A DNA stretch of 64,000 nt from Rhabditoides inermis. Lineage: Eukaryota; Nematoda; Chromadorea; Rhabditida; Rhabditidae. How positions within the stretch are numbered: position 1 is the first letter of the stretch; every line of letters starts with the position of its first letter. The position numbers were made by a program, and so were the translations under genes. Positions 50,739-63,660 of the stretch are shown one piece after another. The notes below the pieces were generated by a model. The model had not been told where the DNA came from, searched no databases, and was given only the letters and a program-made list of their open reading frames with translations. The DNA lies in NCBI GenBank assembly GCA_963966185.1, contig CAWZYM010000367.1:132501-196500 (forward strand), given 5' to 3'.

Positions 50739-53084
50739 GTTTTTTTGTCTGTTCAATCCAGCCCCCATCTGCTAACATCGGCTGACCTCGGCCGACGTTT
50801 TTCTGTCAACTCCAGTATTCATCCGCCGACATCGACAAACATCGGCCGACATCGGCCGACGTCGGCCGACGTTTCTCTGTTCACTCCAGCCCTCAACTGC
50901 CAACATCGGTTGACATCGGCCGACGTCGGCCAACGTTTCTCTGTTCAATCCAGCCCCCATCTGCTAACATCGGCTGACCTCGGCCGACGTTTTTCTGTCA
51001 ACTCCAGTATTCATCCGCCGACATCGACAAACATCGGCCGACATCGGCCGACGCCGGCCAACGTTTCTCTGTTTAATCCAGCGCTCATCTGCCGGCATCG
51101 GTTGACATCGGCCGACGTCGGCCACGTTTCTCTGTTTACTCCAGCCCTCATCTGCCAACATCGGTTGACATCGGCCGACGTCGGCCGACGTTTCTCTGTT
51201 CAATCCAGCCCTCATCTGCTAACATCGGCTGACATCGGCCGACGTCGGCCGACGTTTCTCTGTTCAATCCAGCTCTCATCTGCCGACATCGGCTATTATC
51301 GGCTGACGTCGGTCGACGTTTATCTGTTCACTCCAGTTTTCATCTGCTAACATCGGTTGACATCGGCCGACGTTGGACGACGTTTCTCTGTTCAATCCAG
51401 CCCTCATCTGCTAACATCGGCTGACATCGGCCGACGTCGGCCAACGTTTTTCTGTTCAATCCAGCACTCATCTGCCGGCATCGGTTGACATCGGCCGACG
51501 TCGGCCGACGTTTCTCTGTTCATTTCAGCCCTCATCTGCCAACATCGGTTGACATCGGCCGACGTCGGCCAACGTTCCTCTGTTCAATCCAGCACTCATC
51601 TGCCGGCATCGGTTGACATCGGCCGACGTCGGCCGACGTTTCTCTGTTCACTCCAGCCCTCATCTGCCAACATCGGTTGACATCGGCCGACGTCGGCCGA
51701 CGTTTCTCTGTTCACTCCAGCCCTCTTCTGCCAACATCGGTTGACATCGGCCGACGTCGGCCGACGTTTCTCTGTTCAATCCAGCCCTCATCTGCCAACA
51801 TCAATCCAGCACTCATCTGCCGGCATCGGTTGACATCGGCCGACGTCGGCCGACGTTTCTCTGTTCACTCCAGCCCTCATCTGCCAACATCGGTTGACAT
51901 CGGCCGACGTCGGCCGACGTTTCTCTGTTCACTCCAGCCCTCATCTGCCAACATCGGTTGACATCGGCCGACGTTTCTCTGTTCAATCCAGCCCTCATCT
52001 GCCAACATCGGTTGACATTGGCCGACGTCGGCCGACGTTTCTCTGTCCACTCCAGCCCTCATCTGCCAACATCGGTTGACATCGGCCGACGTCGGCCAAC
52101 GTTTCTCTGTTCAATCCAGCACACATCTGCCGGCATCGGTTGACATCGGCCGACGTCGGCCGACGTTTCTCTGTTCACTCAAGCCCTCATCTGCCAACAT
52201 CAGTTGACATCGGCCGACGTCGGCCGACGTTTCTCTGTTCACTCAAGCCCTCATCTGCCAACATCAGTTGACATCGGCCGACGTCGGCCGACGTTTCTCT
52301 GTTCACTCCAGCCCTCATCTGCCAACATCGGTTGACATCGGCCGACGTCGGCCAACGTTTCTCTGTTCAATCCAGCACTCATCTGCCGGCATCGGTTGAC
52401 ATCGGCCGACGTCGGCCACGTTTCTCTGTTCAATCCAGCCCTCATCTGCCAACATCGGCTGACATCGGCCGACGTCGGCCGACGTTTTCCTGTCAACTCC
52501 AGTATTCATCCGCCGACATCGACAAACATCGGCCGACATCGGCCGACGTTGGCCGACGTTTCTCTGTTCAATCCAGCCCTCATCTGCTAACATCGGTTGA
52601 CGTTTCTCTGTTCAATCCAGCACTCACCTGCCGGCATCGGCTCACACCAGCCAACATCGGCCGACGTTTCTCTGTTCACTCCAGCACTCATCTGCCGACA
52701 TCGGCAGACACCGGCCGACGTCGGCCGACGTTTCTCTGTTCACTCAAGCCCTCATCTGCCAACATCAGTTGACATCGGCCGACGTCGGCCGACGTTTCTC
52801 TGTTCACTCCAGCCCTCATCTGCCAACATCGGTTGACATCGGCCGACGTCGGCCAACGTTTCTCTGTTCAATCCAGCACTCATCTGCCGGCATCGGTTGA
52901 CATCGGCCGACGTCGGCCACGTTTCTCTGTTCAATCCAGCCCTCATCTGCCAACATCGGTTGACATCGGCCGACGTCGGCCGACGTTTCTCTGTTCAATC
53001 CAGCCCTCAACTGCTAACATCAATCCAGCACTCATCTGCCGGCATCGGTTGACATCGGCCGACGTCGGCCGACGTTTCTCTGTT

Positions 53085-56000
53085 CAACCGATGTTGGCAG
53101 AAGAGGGCTGGAGTGAACAGAGAAACGTCGGCCGACGTCGGCCGATGTCAACCGATGTTGGCAGATGAGGGCTGGAGTGAACAGAGAAACGTCGGCCGAC
53201 GTCGGCCGATGTCAACCGATGCCGGCAGATGAGTGCTGGATTGAACAGAGGAACGTTGGCCGACGTCGGCCGATGTCAACCGATGTCGGTTGTGATGAGG
53301 AGTGGAGTTAACAGAGAAACGTCGGCGTCGGCCGATGTCAATTGAGGTTAGCAGATGAAGGCTGGATTGAACAGAGAAACGTCGGCCGACGTCGGCCGAT
53401 GTCAACCGATGTTGGCAGATGAGGGCTGGAGTGAACAGAGAAACGTCGGCCGACGTAGGCCGATGTCAACCGATGTTGGCAGATGAGGGCTGGAGTGAAC
53501 AGAGAAACGTCGGCCGACGTCGGCCGATGTCAACCGATGCCGGCAGATGAGTGCTGGATTGAACAGAGAAACGTTGGCCGACGTCGGCCGATGTCAACCG
53601 ATGTTGGCAGATGAGGGCTGAAGTGAACAGAGAAACGTCGGCCGACGTCGGCCGATGTCAACCGATGTTAGCAGATGAGGGCTGGAGTGGACAGAGAAAC
53701 GTCGGCCGACGTCGGCCGATGTCAACCGATGTTGGCAGATGAGGGCTGGAGTGAACAGAGAAACGTCGGCCGATGTCGGCCGATGTCAACCGATGTTGGC
53801 AGATGAGGGCTGGAGTGAACAGAGAAACGTCGGCCGACGTCGGCCGATGTCAACCGATGTTGGCAGATGAGGGCTGGAGTGAACAGAGAAACGTCGGCCG
53901 ACGTCGGCCGATGTCAACCGATGCCGGCAGATGAGTGCTGGATTGAACAGAGAAACGTTGGCCGACGTCGGCCGATGTCAACCGATGTTGGCAGATGAGG
54001 GCTGAAGTGAACAGAGAAACGTCCGCCGACGTCGGCCGATGTCAACCGATGCCGGCAGATGAGTGCTGGATTGAACAGAAAAACGTTGGCCGACGTCGGC
54101 CGATGTCAACCGATGTTGGCAGATGAGGGCTGAAGTGAACAGAGAAACATCGGCCGACCTCGGCCGATGTCAACCGATGCCGGCAGATGAGTGCTGGATT
54201 GAACAGAGAAACGTTGGCCGACGTCGGCCGATGTCAACCGATGTTGGCAGATGAGGGCTGGAGTGAACAGAGAAACGTCGGCCGACGTCGGCCGATGTCA
54301 ACCGATGTTAGCAGCTGAGGGCAGGAGTGGACAGAGAAACGTCGGCCGACGTCGGCCGATGTCAACCGATGTTGGCAGATGAGGGCTGGAGTGAACAGAG
54401 AAACGTCGGCCGACGTCGGCCGATGTCAACCGATGTTGGCAGATAAGGGCTGGAGTGAACAGAGAAACGTCGGCCGACGTCGGCCGATGTCAACCGATGT
54501 TAGCAGATGAGGGCTGGATTGAACAGAGAAACGTCGGCCGACGTCGGCCGATGTCAACCGATGTTGGCAGATGAGGGCTGGAGTGAACAGAGAAACGTCG
54601 GCCGACGTCGGCCGATGTCAACCGATGTTTGTCGATGTCGGCGGATGAATACTGGATTGAACAGAGAAACGTTGGCCGACGTCGGCCGATGTCAACCGAT
54701 GTTGGCAGATGAGGGCTGGAGTGGACAGAGAAACGTCGGCCGACGTCGGCCGATGTCAACCGATGTTGGCAGATGAGGGCTGGATTAAACAGAGAAACGT
54801 TGGCCGGCGTCGGCCGATGTCGGCCGATGTTTGTCGATGTCGGCGGATGAATACTGGAGTTGACAGAAAAACGTCGGCCGAGGTCAGCCGATGTTAGCAG
54901 ATGGGGGCTGGATTGAACAGAGAAACGTTGGCCGACGTCGGCCGATGTCAACCGATGTTGGCAGATGAGGGCTGGATTGAACAGAAAAAACGTTGGCCGA
55001 CGTCGGCCGATGTCAGCCGATGTTAGCAGATGAGGGCTGGATTGAACAGAGAAACGTCGGCCAACGTCGGCCGATGTCAACCGATGTTAGCAGATGAGAA
55101 CTGGAGTGAACAGATAAACGTCGACCGACGTCAGCCGATAATAGCCGATGTCGGCAGATGAGAGCTGGATTGAACAGAGAAACGTCGGCCGACGTCGGCC
55201 GATGTCAGCCGATGTTAGCAGATGAGGGCTGGATTGAACAGAGAAACGTCGGCCGACGTCGGCCGATGTCAACCGATGTTGGCAGATGAGGGCTGGAGTG
55301 AACAGAGAAACGTGGCCGACGTCGGCCGATGTCAACCGATGCCGGCAGATGAGCGCTGGATTAAACAGAGAAACGTTGGCCGGCGTCGGCCGATGTCGGC
55401 CGATGTTTGTCGATGTCGGCGGATGAATACTGGAGTTGACAGAAAAACGTCGGCCGAGGTCAGCCGATGTTAGCAGATGGGGGCTGGATTGAACAGAGAA
55501 ACGTTGGCCGACGTCGGCCGATGTCAACCGATGTTGGCAGATGAGGGCTGGAGTGAACAGAGAAACGTCGGCCGACGTCGGTCGACGTCGGCCGATGTCA
55601 ACCGATGTTGGCAGATGAGGGCTGGAGTGAACAGAGAAACGTCGGCCGACGTCGGCCGATGTCAACCGATGTTGGCTAGATGAGTGCTGGATTGAACAGA
55701 TAAACGTTGGCCGACGTCGGCCGATGTCAACCGATGTTGGCAGATGAGGGCTGGAGTGAACAGAGAAACGTCTGCCGACGTCGGCCGATGTCAACCGATG
55801 TTAGCAGATGAGGGCTGGATTGAACAGAAAAACGTTGGCCGACGTCGGCCGATGTCAACCGATGTTGGCAGATGAGGGCTGAAGTGAACAGAGAAACATC
55901 GGCCGACGTCGGCCGATGTCAACCGATGCCGGCAGATGAGGGCTGGAGTGAACAGAGAAACATCGGCCGACGTCGGCCGATGTCAACCGATGCCGGCAGA

Positions 56001-57621
56001 TGAGGGCTGGAGTGGACAGAGAAACGTCGGCCGACGTCGGTCGACGTCGGCCGATGTCAACCGATGTTGGCAGATGAGGGCTGGAGTGAACAGAGAAACG
56101 TCGGCCGACGTCGGCCGATGTCAACCGATGTTGGCTAGATGAGTGCTGGATTGAACAGATAAACGTTGGCCGACGTCGGCCGATGTCAACCGATGTTGGC
56201 AGATGAGGGCTGGAGTGAACAGAGAAACGTCTGCCGACGTCGGCCGATGTCAACCGATGTTGGCAGATGAGGGCTGGAGTGAACAGAGAAACGTCTGCCG
56301 ACGTCGGCCGATGTCAACCGATGTTAGCAGATGAGGGCTGGATTGAACAGAAAAACGTTGGCCGACGTCGGCCGATGTCAACCGATGTTGGCAGATGAGG
56401 GCTGAAGTGAACAGAGAAACATCGGCCGACGTCGGCCGATGTCAACCGATGCCGGCAGATGAGGGCTGGAGTGAACAGAGAAACATCGGCCGACGTCGGC
56501 CGATGTCAACCGATGCCGGCAGATGAGGGCTGGAGTGGACAGAGAAACGTCGGCCGACGTCGGTCGACGTCGGCCGATGTTGGCTAGATGAGTGCTGGAT
56601 TGAACAGAGAAACGTTGGCCGACGTCGGCCGATGTCAACCGATGTTGGCAGATGAGGGCTGGAGTGAACAGAGAAACGTCGGCCGACGTCGGCCGATGTC
56701 GGCCGATGTTTGTCGATGTCGGCGGATGAATACTGGATTGAACAGAGAAACGTTGGCCGACGTCGGCCGATGTCAACCGATGTTGGCAGATGAGGGCTGG
56801 AGTGGACAGAGAAACGTCGGCCGACGTCGGCCGATGTCAACCGATGTTGGCAGATGAGGGCTGGAGTGAACAGAGAAACGTCGGCCGACGTAGGCCGATG
56901 TCAACCGATGTTGGCAGATGAGGGCTGGAGTGAACAGAGAAACGTCGGCCAACGTCGGCCGATGTCAGCCGATGTCGGTTGTGATGAGGAGTGGAGTTAA
57001 CAGAGAAACGTCGGCCGACGTCGGCCGATGTTTGTCGATGTCGGCGGATTAATACTGGAGTTGACAGAAAAACGTCGGCCGATGTTGGCTGATGTGAGTC
57101 GATGCCGGCAGATGAGTGCTGGATTGAACAGAGAAACGTCGGCCGATGTTGGCTGATGTGAGCCGATGCCGGCAGATGAGTGCTGGATTGAACAGAGAAA
57201 CGTCGGCCGACGTCGGCCAATGTCAACCGATGTCGGCAACTGAAAGCTGGAGTGAACAGAGAAACGTCGGCCGACGTCGGCCGATGTCAGCCGATGTCGG
57301 TTGCAATGAGGAGTGGAGTTAACAGAGAAACGTCGGCCGATGTTGGCTGATGTGAGCCGATGTCGGCAGATGAGTGCTGGATTGAACAGAGAAACGTCGG
57401 CCGACGTCGGCCGATGTCAGCCGATGTCGGTTGCGATGAGGAGTGGAGTTAACAGAGAAACGTCGGCCGATGTTGGCTGATGTGAGCCGATGCCGGCAGA
57501 TGAGTGCTGGATTGAACAGAGAAACGTCGGCCGACGTCGCCCAATGTCAGCCGATGTCGGCAACTGAAAGCTGGAGTGAACAGAGAAACGTCGGCCGACG
57601 TCGGCCGGTGTCTGCCGATGT
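53085..57621 (+). repeat. Satellite array A', forward orientation, B-type variants
   Basis: About 4.5 kb, or roughly 71 units, in the same orientation as array A but carrying B markers reversed: the GGCTGATGTGAGCCGATGCC unit (57082-57500) and CCGATAATAGCC at 55136-55147. The interval 56837-57226 is the reverse complement of the B sequence at 31974-32363. The segment therefore derives from B by inversion and is not a return of array A. It starts at ACCGATGTTGG directly after CTGTTCA. Confidence 0.9.
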
Positions 57622-57635
57622 GATGCTAACATCGG
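57615..57635. repeat. Hairpin at orientation switch
   Basis: CCGATGT (57615-57621) and ACATCGG (57629-57635) form 7-bp arms around the loop GATGCTA at the exact point where forward units give way to reverse units. It results from joining two opposite units within matching decamers. Confidence 0.75.
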
Positions 57636-58186
57636 CTGACCTCGGCCGACGTTTTTCTGTCAACTCCAGTATTCATCCGCCGACATCGACAAACATCGGC
57701 CGACATCGGCCGACGCCGGCCAACGTTTCTCTGTTTAATCCAGCGCTCATCTGCCGGCATCGGTTGACATCGGCCGACGTCGGCCACGTTTCTCTGTTCA
57801 CTCCAGCCCTCATCTGCCAACATCGGTTGACATCGGCCGACGTCGGCCGACGTTTCTCTGTTCAATCCAGCCCTCATCTGCTAACATCGGCTGACATCGG
57901 CCGACGTCGGCCGACGTTTCTCTGTTCAATCCAGCTCTCATCTGCCGACATCGGCTATTATCGGCTGACGTCGGTCGACGTTTATCTGTTCACTCCAGTT
58001 TTCATCTGCTAACATCGGTTGACATCGGCCGACGTTGGACGACGTTTCTCTGTTCAATCCAGCCCTCATCTGCTAACATCGGCTGACATCGGCCGACGTC
58101 GGCCAACGTTTTTCTGTTCAATCCAGCACTCATCTGCCGGCATCGGTTGACATCGGCCGACGTCGGCCGACGTTTCTCTGTTCATT

Positions 58187-58196
58187 ATTTTTTTTT
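58187..58196 (-). other. T-run scar replacing most of one unit
   Basis: In sister copies (near 44520, 46310, 47870, 49735, 51525 and 61160) GTTCATT is followed by 46 bases of ordinary unit and then AACGTTCC. Here those 46 bases are replaced by one A and nine T. The net loss of 36 bases equals the change in offset (2979 to 3015) between this copy and the next. Confidence 0.8.
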
Positions 58197-59975
58197 AACG
58201 TTCCTCTGTTCAATCCAGCACTCATCTGCCGGCATCGGTTGACATCGGCCGACGTCGGCCGACGTTTCTCTGTTCACTCCAGCCCTCATCTGCCAACATC
58301 GGTTGACATCGGCCGACGTCGGCCGACGTTTCTCTGTTCACTCCAGCCCTCTTCTGCCAACATCGGTTGACATCGGCCGACGTCGGCCGACGTTTCTCTG
58401 TTCAATCCAGCCCTCATCTGCCAACATCAATCCAGCACTCATCTGCCGGCATCGGTTGACATCGGCCGACGTCGGCCGACGTTTCTCTGTTCACTCCAGC
58501 CCTCATCTGCCAACATCGGTTGACATCGGCCGACGTCGGCCGACGTTTCTCTGTTCACTCCAGCCCTCATCTGCCAACATCGGTTGACATCGGCCGACGT
58601 CGGCCGACGTTTCTCTGTTCAATCCAGCCCTCATCTGCCAACATCGGTTGACATTGGCCGACGTCGGCCGACGTTTCTCTGTCCACTCCAGCCCTCATCT
58701 GCCAACATCGGTTGACATCGGCCGACGTCGGCCAACGTTTCTCTGTTCAATCCAGCACACATCTGCCGGCATCGGTTGACATCGGCCGACGTCGGCCGAC
58801 GTTTCTCTGTTCACTCAAGCCCTCATCTGCCAACATCAGTTGACATCGGCCGACGTCGGCCGACGTTTCTCTGTTCACTCAAGCCCTCATCTGCCAACAT
58901 CAGTTGACATCGGCCGACGTCGGCCGACGTTTCTCTGTTCACTCCAGCCCTCATCTGCCAACATCGGTTGACATCGGCCGACGTCGGCCAACGTTTCTCT
59001 GTTCAATCCAGCACTCATCTGCCGGCATCGGTTGACATCGGCCGACGTCGGCCACGTTTCTCTGTTCAATCCAGCCCTCATCTGCCAACATCGGCTGACA
59101 TCGGCCGACGTCGGCCGACGTTTTCCTGTCAACTCCAGTATTCATCCGCCGACATCGACAAACATCGGCCGACATCGGCCGACGTTGGCCGACGTTTCTC
59201 TGTTCAATCCAGCCCTCATCTGCTAACATCGGTTGACGTTTCTCTGTTCAATCCAGCACTCACCTGCCGGCATCGGCTCACACCAGCCAACATCGGCCGA
59301 CGTTTCTCTGTTCACTCCAGCACTCATCTGCCGACATCGGCAGACACCGGCCGACGTCGGCCGACGTTTCTCTGTTCACTCCAGCCCTCATCTGCCAACA
59401 TCGGTTGACATCGGCCGACGTCGGCCGACGTTTCTCTGTTCAATACAGCCCTCATCTGCTAACCTCAATTGACATCGGCCGACGCCGACGTTTCTCTGTT
59501 AACTCCACTCCTCATCACAACCGACATCGGCTGACATCGGCCGACGTCGGCCGACGTTTTTCTGTCAACTCCAGTATTCATCCGCCGACATCGACAAACA
59601 TCGGCCGACATCGGCCGACGTTGGCCGACGTTTCTCTGTTCAATCCAGCCCTCATCTGCTAACATCGGTTGACGTTTCTCTGTTCAATCCAGCACTCATC
59701 TGCCGGCATCGGCTCACATCAGCCAACATCGGCCGACGTTTCTCTGTTCACTCCAGCACTCATCTGCCGACATCGGCAGACACCGGCCGACGTCGGCCGA
59801 CGTTTCTCTGTTCACTCCAGCTTTCAGTTGCCGACATCGACTGACATTGGCCGACGTCGGCCGACGTTTCTCTGTTCAATCCAGCACTCATCTGCCGGCA
59901 TCGGCTCACATCAGCCAACATCGGCCGACGTTTCTCTGTTAACTCCACTCCTCATCGCAACCGACATCGGCTGAC

Positions 59976-59990
59976 ATCGGCCGACGTTTC
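59976..59990 (-). repeat. Decamer loss in a repeated block
   Basis: Here a single decamer precedes GTTTCTCTG, where the matching B copies at 31781 and 43321 have two. The offset between copies drops by exactly ten bases at this point. Another one-decamer unit is near 41146, with copies at 41993, 48310 and 51965. Confidence 0.75.
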
Positions 59991-62296
59991 TCTGTTCAAT
60001 CCAGCACTCATCTGCCGACATCGGCTCACATCAGCCAACATCGGCCGACGTTTCTCTGTTAACTCCACTCCTCATTGCAACCGACATCGGCTGACATCTG
60101 CCGACGTCGGCCGACGTTTCTCTGTTCACTCCAGCTTTCAGTTGCCGACATCGGTTGACATTGGCCGACGTCGGCCGACGTTTCTCTGTTCAATCCAGCA
60201 CTCATCTGCCGGCATCGGCTCACATCAGCCAACATCGGCCGACGTTTCTCTGTTCAATCCAGCACTCATCTGCCGGCATCGACTCACATCAGCCAACATC
60301 GGCCGACGTTTTTCTGTCAACTCCAGTATTAATCCGCCGACATCGACAAACATCGGCCGACGTCGGCCGACGTTTCTCTGTTAACTCCACTCCTCATCAC
60401 AACCGACATCGGCTGACATCGGCCGACGTTGGCCGACGTTTCTCTGTTCACTCCAGCCCTCATCTGCCAACATCGGTTGACATCGGCCTACGTCGGCCGA
60501 CGTTTCTCTGTTCACTCCAGCCCTCATCTGCCAACATCGGTTGACATCGGCCGACGTCGGCCGACGTTTCTCTGTCCACTCCAGCCCTCATCTGCCAACA
60601 TCGGTTGACATCGGCCGACGTCGGCCAACGTTTCTCTGTTCAATCCAGTATTCATCCGCCGACATCGACAAACATCGGCCGACATCGGCCGACGTCGGCC
60701 GACGTTTCTCTGTTTAATCCAGCGCTCATCTGCCGGCATCGGTTGACATCGGCCGACGTCGGCCACGTTTCTCTGTTCACTCCAGCCCTCATCTGCCAAC
60801 ATCGGTTGACATCGGCCGACGTCGGCCGACGTTTCTCTGTTCAATCCAGCCCTCATCTGCTAACATCGGCTGACATCGGCCGACGTCGGCCGACGTTTCT
60901 CTGTTCAATCCAGCTCTCATCTGCCGACATCGGCTATTATCGGCTGACGTCGGTCGACGTTTATCTGTTCACTCCAGTTTTCATCTGCTAACATCGGTTG
61001 ACATCGGCCGACGTTGGACGACGTTTCTCTGTTCAATCCAGCCCTCATCTGCTAACATCGGCTGACATCGGCCGACGTCGGCCAACGTTTTTCTGTTCAA
61101 TCCAGCACTCATCTGCCGGCATCGGTTGACATCGGCCGACGTCGGCCGACGTTTCTCTGTTCATTTCAGCCCTCATCTGCCAACATCGGTTGACATCGGC
61201 CGACGTCGGCCAACGTTCCTCTGTTCAATCCAGCACTCATCTGCCGGCATCGGTTGACATCGGCCGACGTCGGCCGACGTTTCTCTGTTCACTCCAGCCC
61301 TCATCTGCCAACATCGGTTGACATCGGCCGACGTCGGCCGACGTTTCTCTGTTCACTCCAGCCCTCTTCTGCCAACATCGGTTGACATCGGCCGACGTCG
61401 GCCGACGTTTCTCTGTTCAATCCAGCCCTCATCTGCCAACATCAATCCAGCACTCATCTGCCGGCATCGGTTGACATCGGCCGACGTCGGCCGACGTTTC
61501 TCTGTTCACTCCAGCCCTCATCTGCCAACATCGGTTGACATCGGCCGACGTCGGCCGACGTTTCTCTGTTCACTCCAGCCCTCATCTGCCAACATCGGTT
61601 GACATCGGCCGACGTCGGCCGACGTTTCTCTGTTCAATCCAGCCCTCATCTGCCAACATCGGTTGACATTGGCCGACGTCGGCCGACGTTTCTCTGTCCA
61701 CTCCAGCCCTCATCTGCCAACATCGGTTGACATCGGCCGACGTCGGCCAACGTTTCTCTGTTCAATCCAGCACACATCTGCCGGCATCGGTTGACATCGG
61801 CCGACGTCGGCCGACGTTTCTCTGTTCACTCAAGCCCTCATCTGCCAACATCAGTTGACATCGGCCGACGTCGGCCGACGTTTCTCTGTTCACTCAAGCC
61901 CTCATCTGCCAACATCAGTTGACATCGGCCGACGTCGGCCGACGTTTCTCTGTTCACTCCAGCCCTCATCTGCCAACATCGGTTGACATCGGCCGACGTC
62001 GGCCAACGTTTCTCTGTTCAATCCAGCACTCATCTGCCGGCATCGGTTGACATCGGCCGACGTCGACCACGTTTCTCTGTTCAATCCAGCCCTCATCTGC
62101 CAACATCGGCTGACATCGGCCGACGTCGGCCGACGTTTTCCTGTCAACTCCAGTATTCATCCGCCGACATCGACAAACATCGGCCGACATCGGCCGACGT
62201 TGGCCGACGTTTCTCTGTTCAATCCAGCCCTCATCTGCTAACATCGGTTGACGTTTCTCTGTTCAATCCAGCACTCACCTGCCGGCATCGGCTCAC

Positions 62297-63300
62297 CTGT
62301 TCAATCCAGCACTCATCTAGCCAACATCGGTTGACATCGGCCGACGTCGGCCGACGTTTCTCTGTTCACTCCAGCCCTCATCTGTCAACATCGGTTGACA
62401 TCGGCCGACGTCGGCCGACGTTTTTCTGTCAACTCCACCCCGCATCGCAACCAATATCGGCTGACGTCGGCCGACGTTTCTCTGTTCACTTCAGCCCTCA
62501 TCTAGCCAACATCGGTTGACATCGGCCGACGTCGGCCGACGTTTCTCTGTTCACTCCAGCCCTCATCTGCCAACATCGGTTGACATCGGCCGACGTCGGC
62601 CGACGTTTCTCTGTTCAATCCAGCCCTCATCTGCCAACATCGGTTGACATGGCTGACATCGGCCGACGTCGGCCGACGTTTTTTTCTGTCAACTCCACCC
62701 CGCATCGCAACCGATCATCCGCCGACATCGAAAAAAAACATCGGCTGACATCGGCCGACGTCGGCCGACGTTTCTCTGTTCACTCCAGCCCTCATCTGCC
62801 AACATCGGTTGACATCGGCCGACGTCGGCCGACGTTTCTCTGTTCACTTCAGTCCTCATCTGCCAACATCGGTTGACATCGGCCGACGTCGGCCGACGTT
62901 TCTCTGTTCACTTCAGCCCTCATCTGCCGGCATCGGTTGACATCGGCCGACGTCGGCCGACGTTTCTCTGTTCACTCCAGCCCTCATCTGCCAACATCGG
63001 TTGACATCGGCCGACGTCGGCCGACGTTTCTCTGTCCACTCCAGCCCTCATCTGCTAACATCGGTTGACATCGGCCGACGTCGGCCGACGTTTCTCTGTC
63101 CACTCCAGCCCTCATCTGCTAACATCGGTTGACATCGGCCGACGTCGGCCAACGTTTCTCTGTTAACTCCACTCCTCATCACAACCGACATCGGCTGACA
63201 TCGGCCGACGTCGGCCGACGTTTTTCTGTCAACTCCAGTATTCATCCGCCGACATCGACAAACATCGGCCGACATCGGCCGACGTTGGCCGACGTTTCTC
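62297..63300 (-). repeat. A-type segment inverted inside array B'
   Basis: The segment begins at a sharp join, GGCTCAC followed by CTGTTCAATCC, which no other copy shows. The following kilobase contains A-only markers reversed: CCCCGCATCGC units at 62440-62460 and 62699-62710, and the A8 run at 62731-62738. Variant order from about 62500 to 63270 matches the reverse complement of about 18390-19150. B-type units with TTTAATCCAGCGC resume at about 63302. Confidence 0.82.
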
Positions 63301-63660
63301 TGTTTAATCCAGCGCTCATCTGCCGGCATCGGTTGACATCGGCCGACGTCGGCCACGTTTCTCTGTTCACTCCAGCCCTCATCTGCCAACATCGGTTGAC
63401 ATCGGCCGACGTCGGCCGACGTTTCTCTGTTCAATCCAGCCCTCATCTGCTAACATCGGCTGACATCGGCCGACGTCGGCCGACGTTTCTCTGTTCAATC
63501 CAGCTCTCATCTGCCGACATCGGCTATTATCGGCTGACGTCGGTCGACGTTTATCTGTTCACTCCAGTTTTCATCTGCTAACATCGGTTGACATCGGCCG
63601 ACGTTGGACGACGTTTCTCTGTTCAATCCAGCCCTCATCTGCTAACATCGGCTGACATCG

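Larger units (their letters stand above)
29835..53084 (-). repeat. Satellite array B, same 64-bp unit, reverse orientation
   Basis: About 23.2 kb, or roughly 363 unit lengths, reading on the + strand as the reverse complement of array A. It carries variant units not seen in A: the GGCTCACATCAGCC unit, the GGCTATTATCGG unit followed by GGTCGACGTTTATCTG, and the CTCAAGCCC linker. It lacks the T8 and GCGATGCGGGGTGG-type units of A. The two arms are therefore diverged subfamilies, not mirror copies. The array ends inside a linker at CTGTTCA (53080-53086), where orientation flips. Confidence 0.96.
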
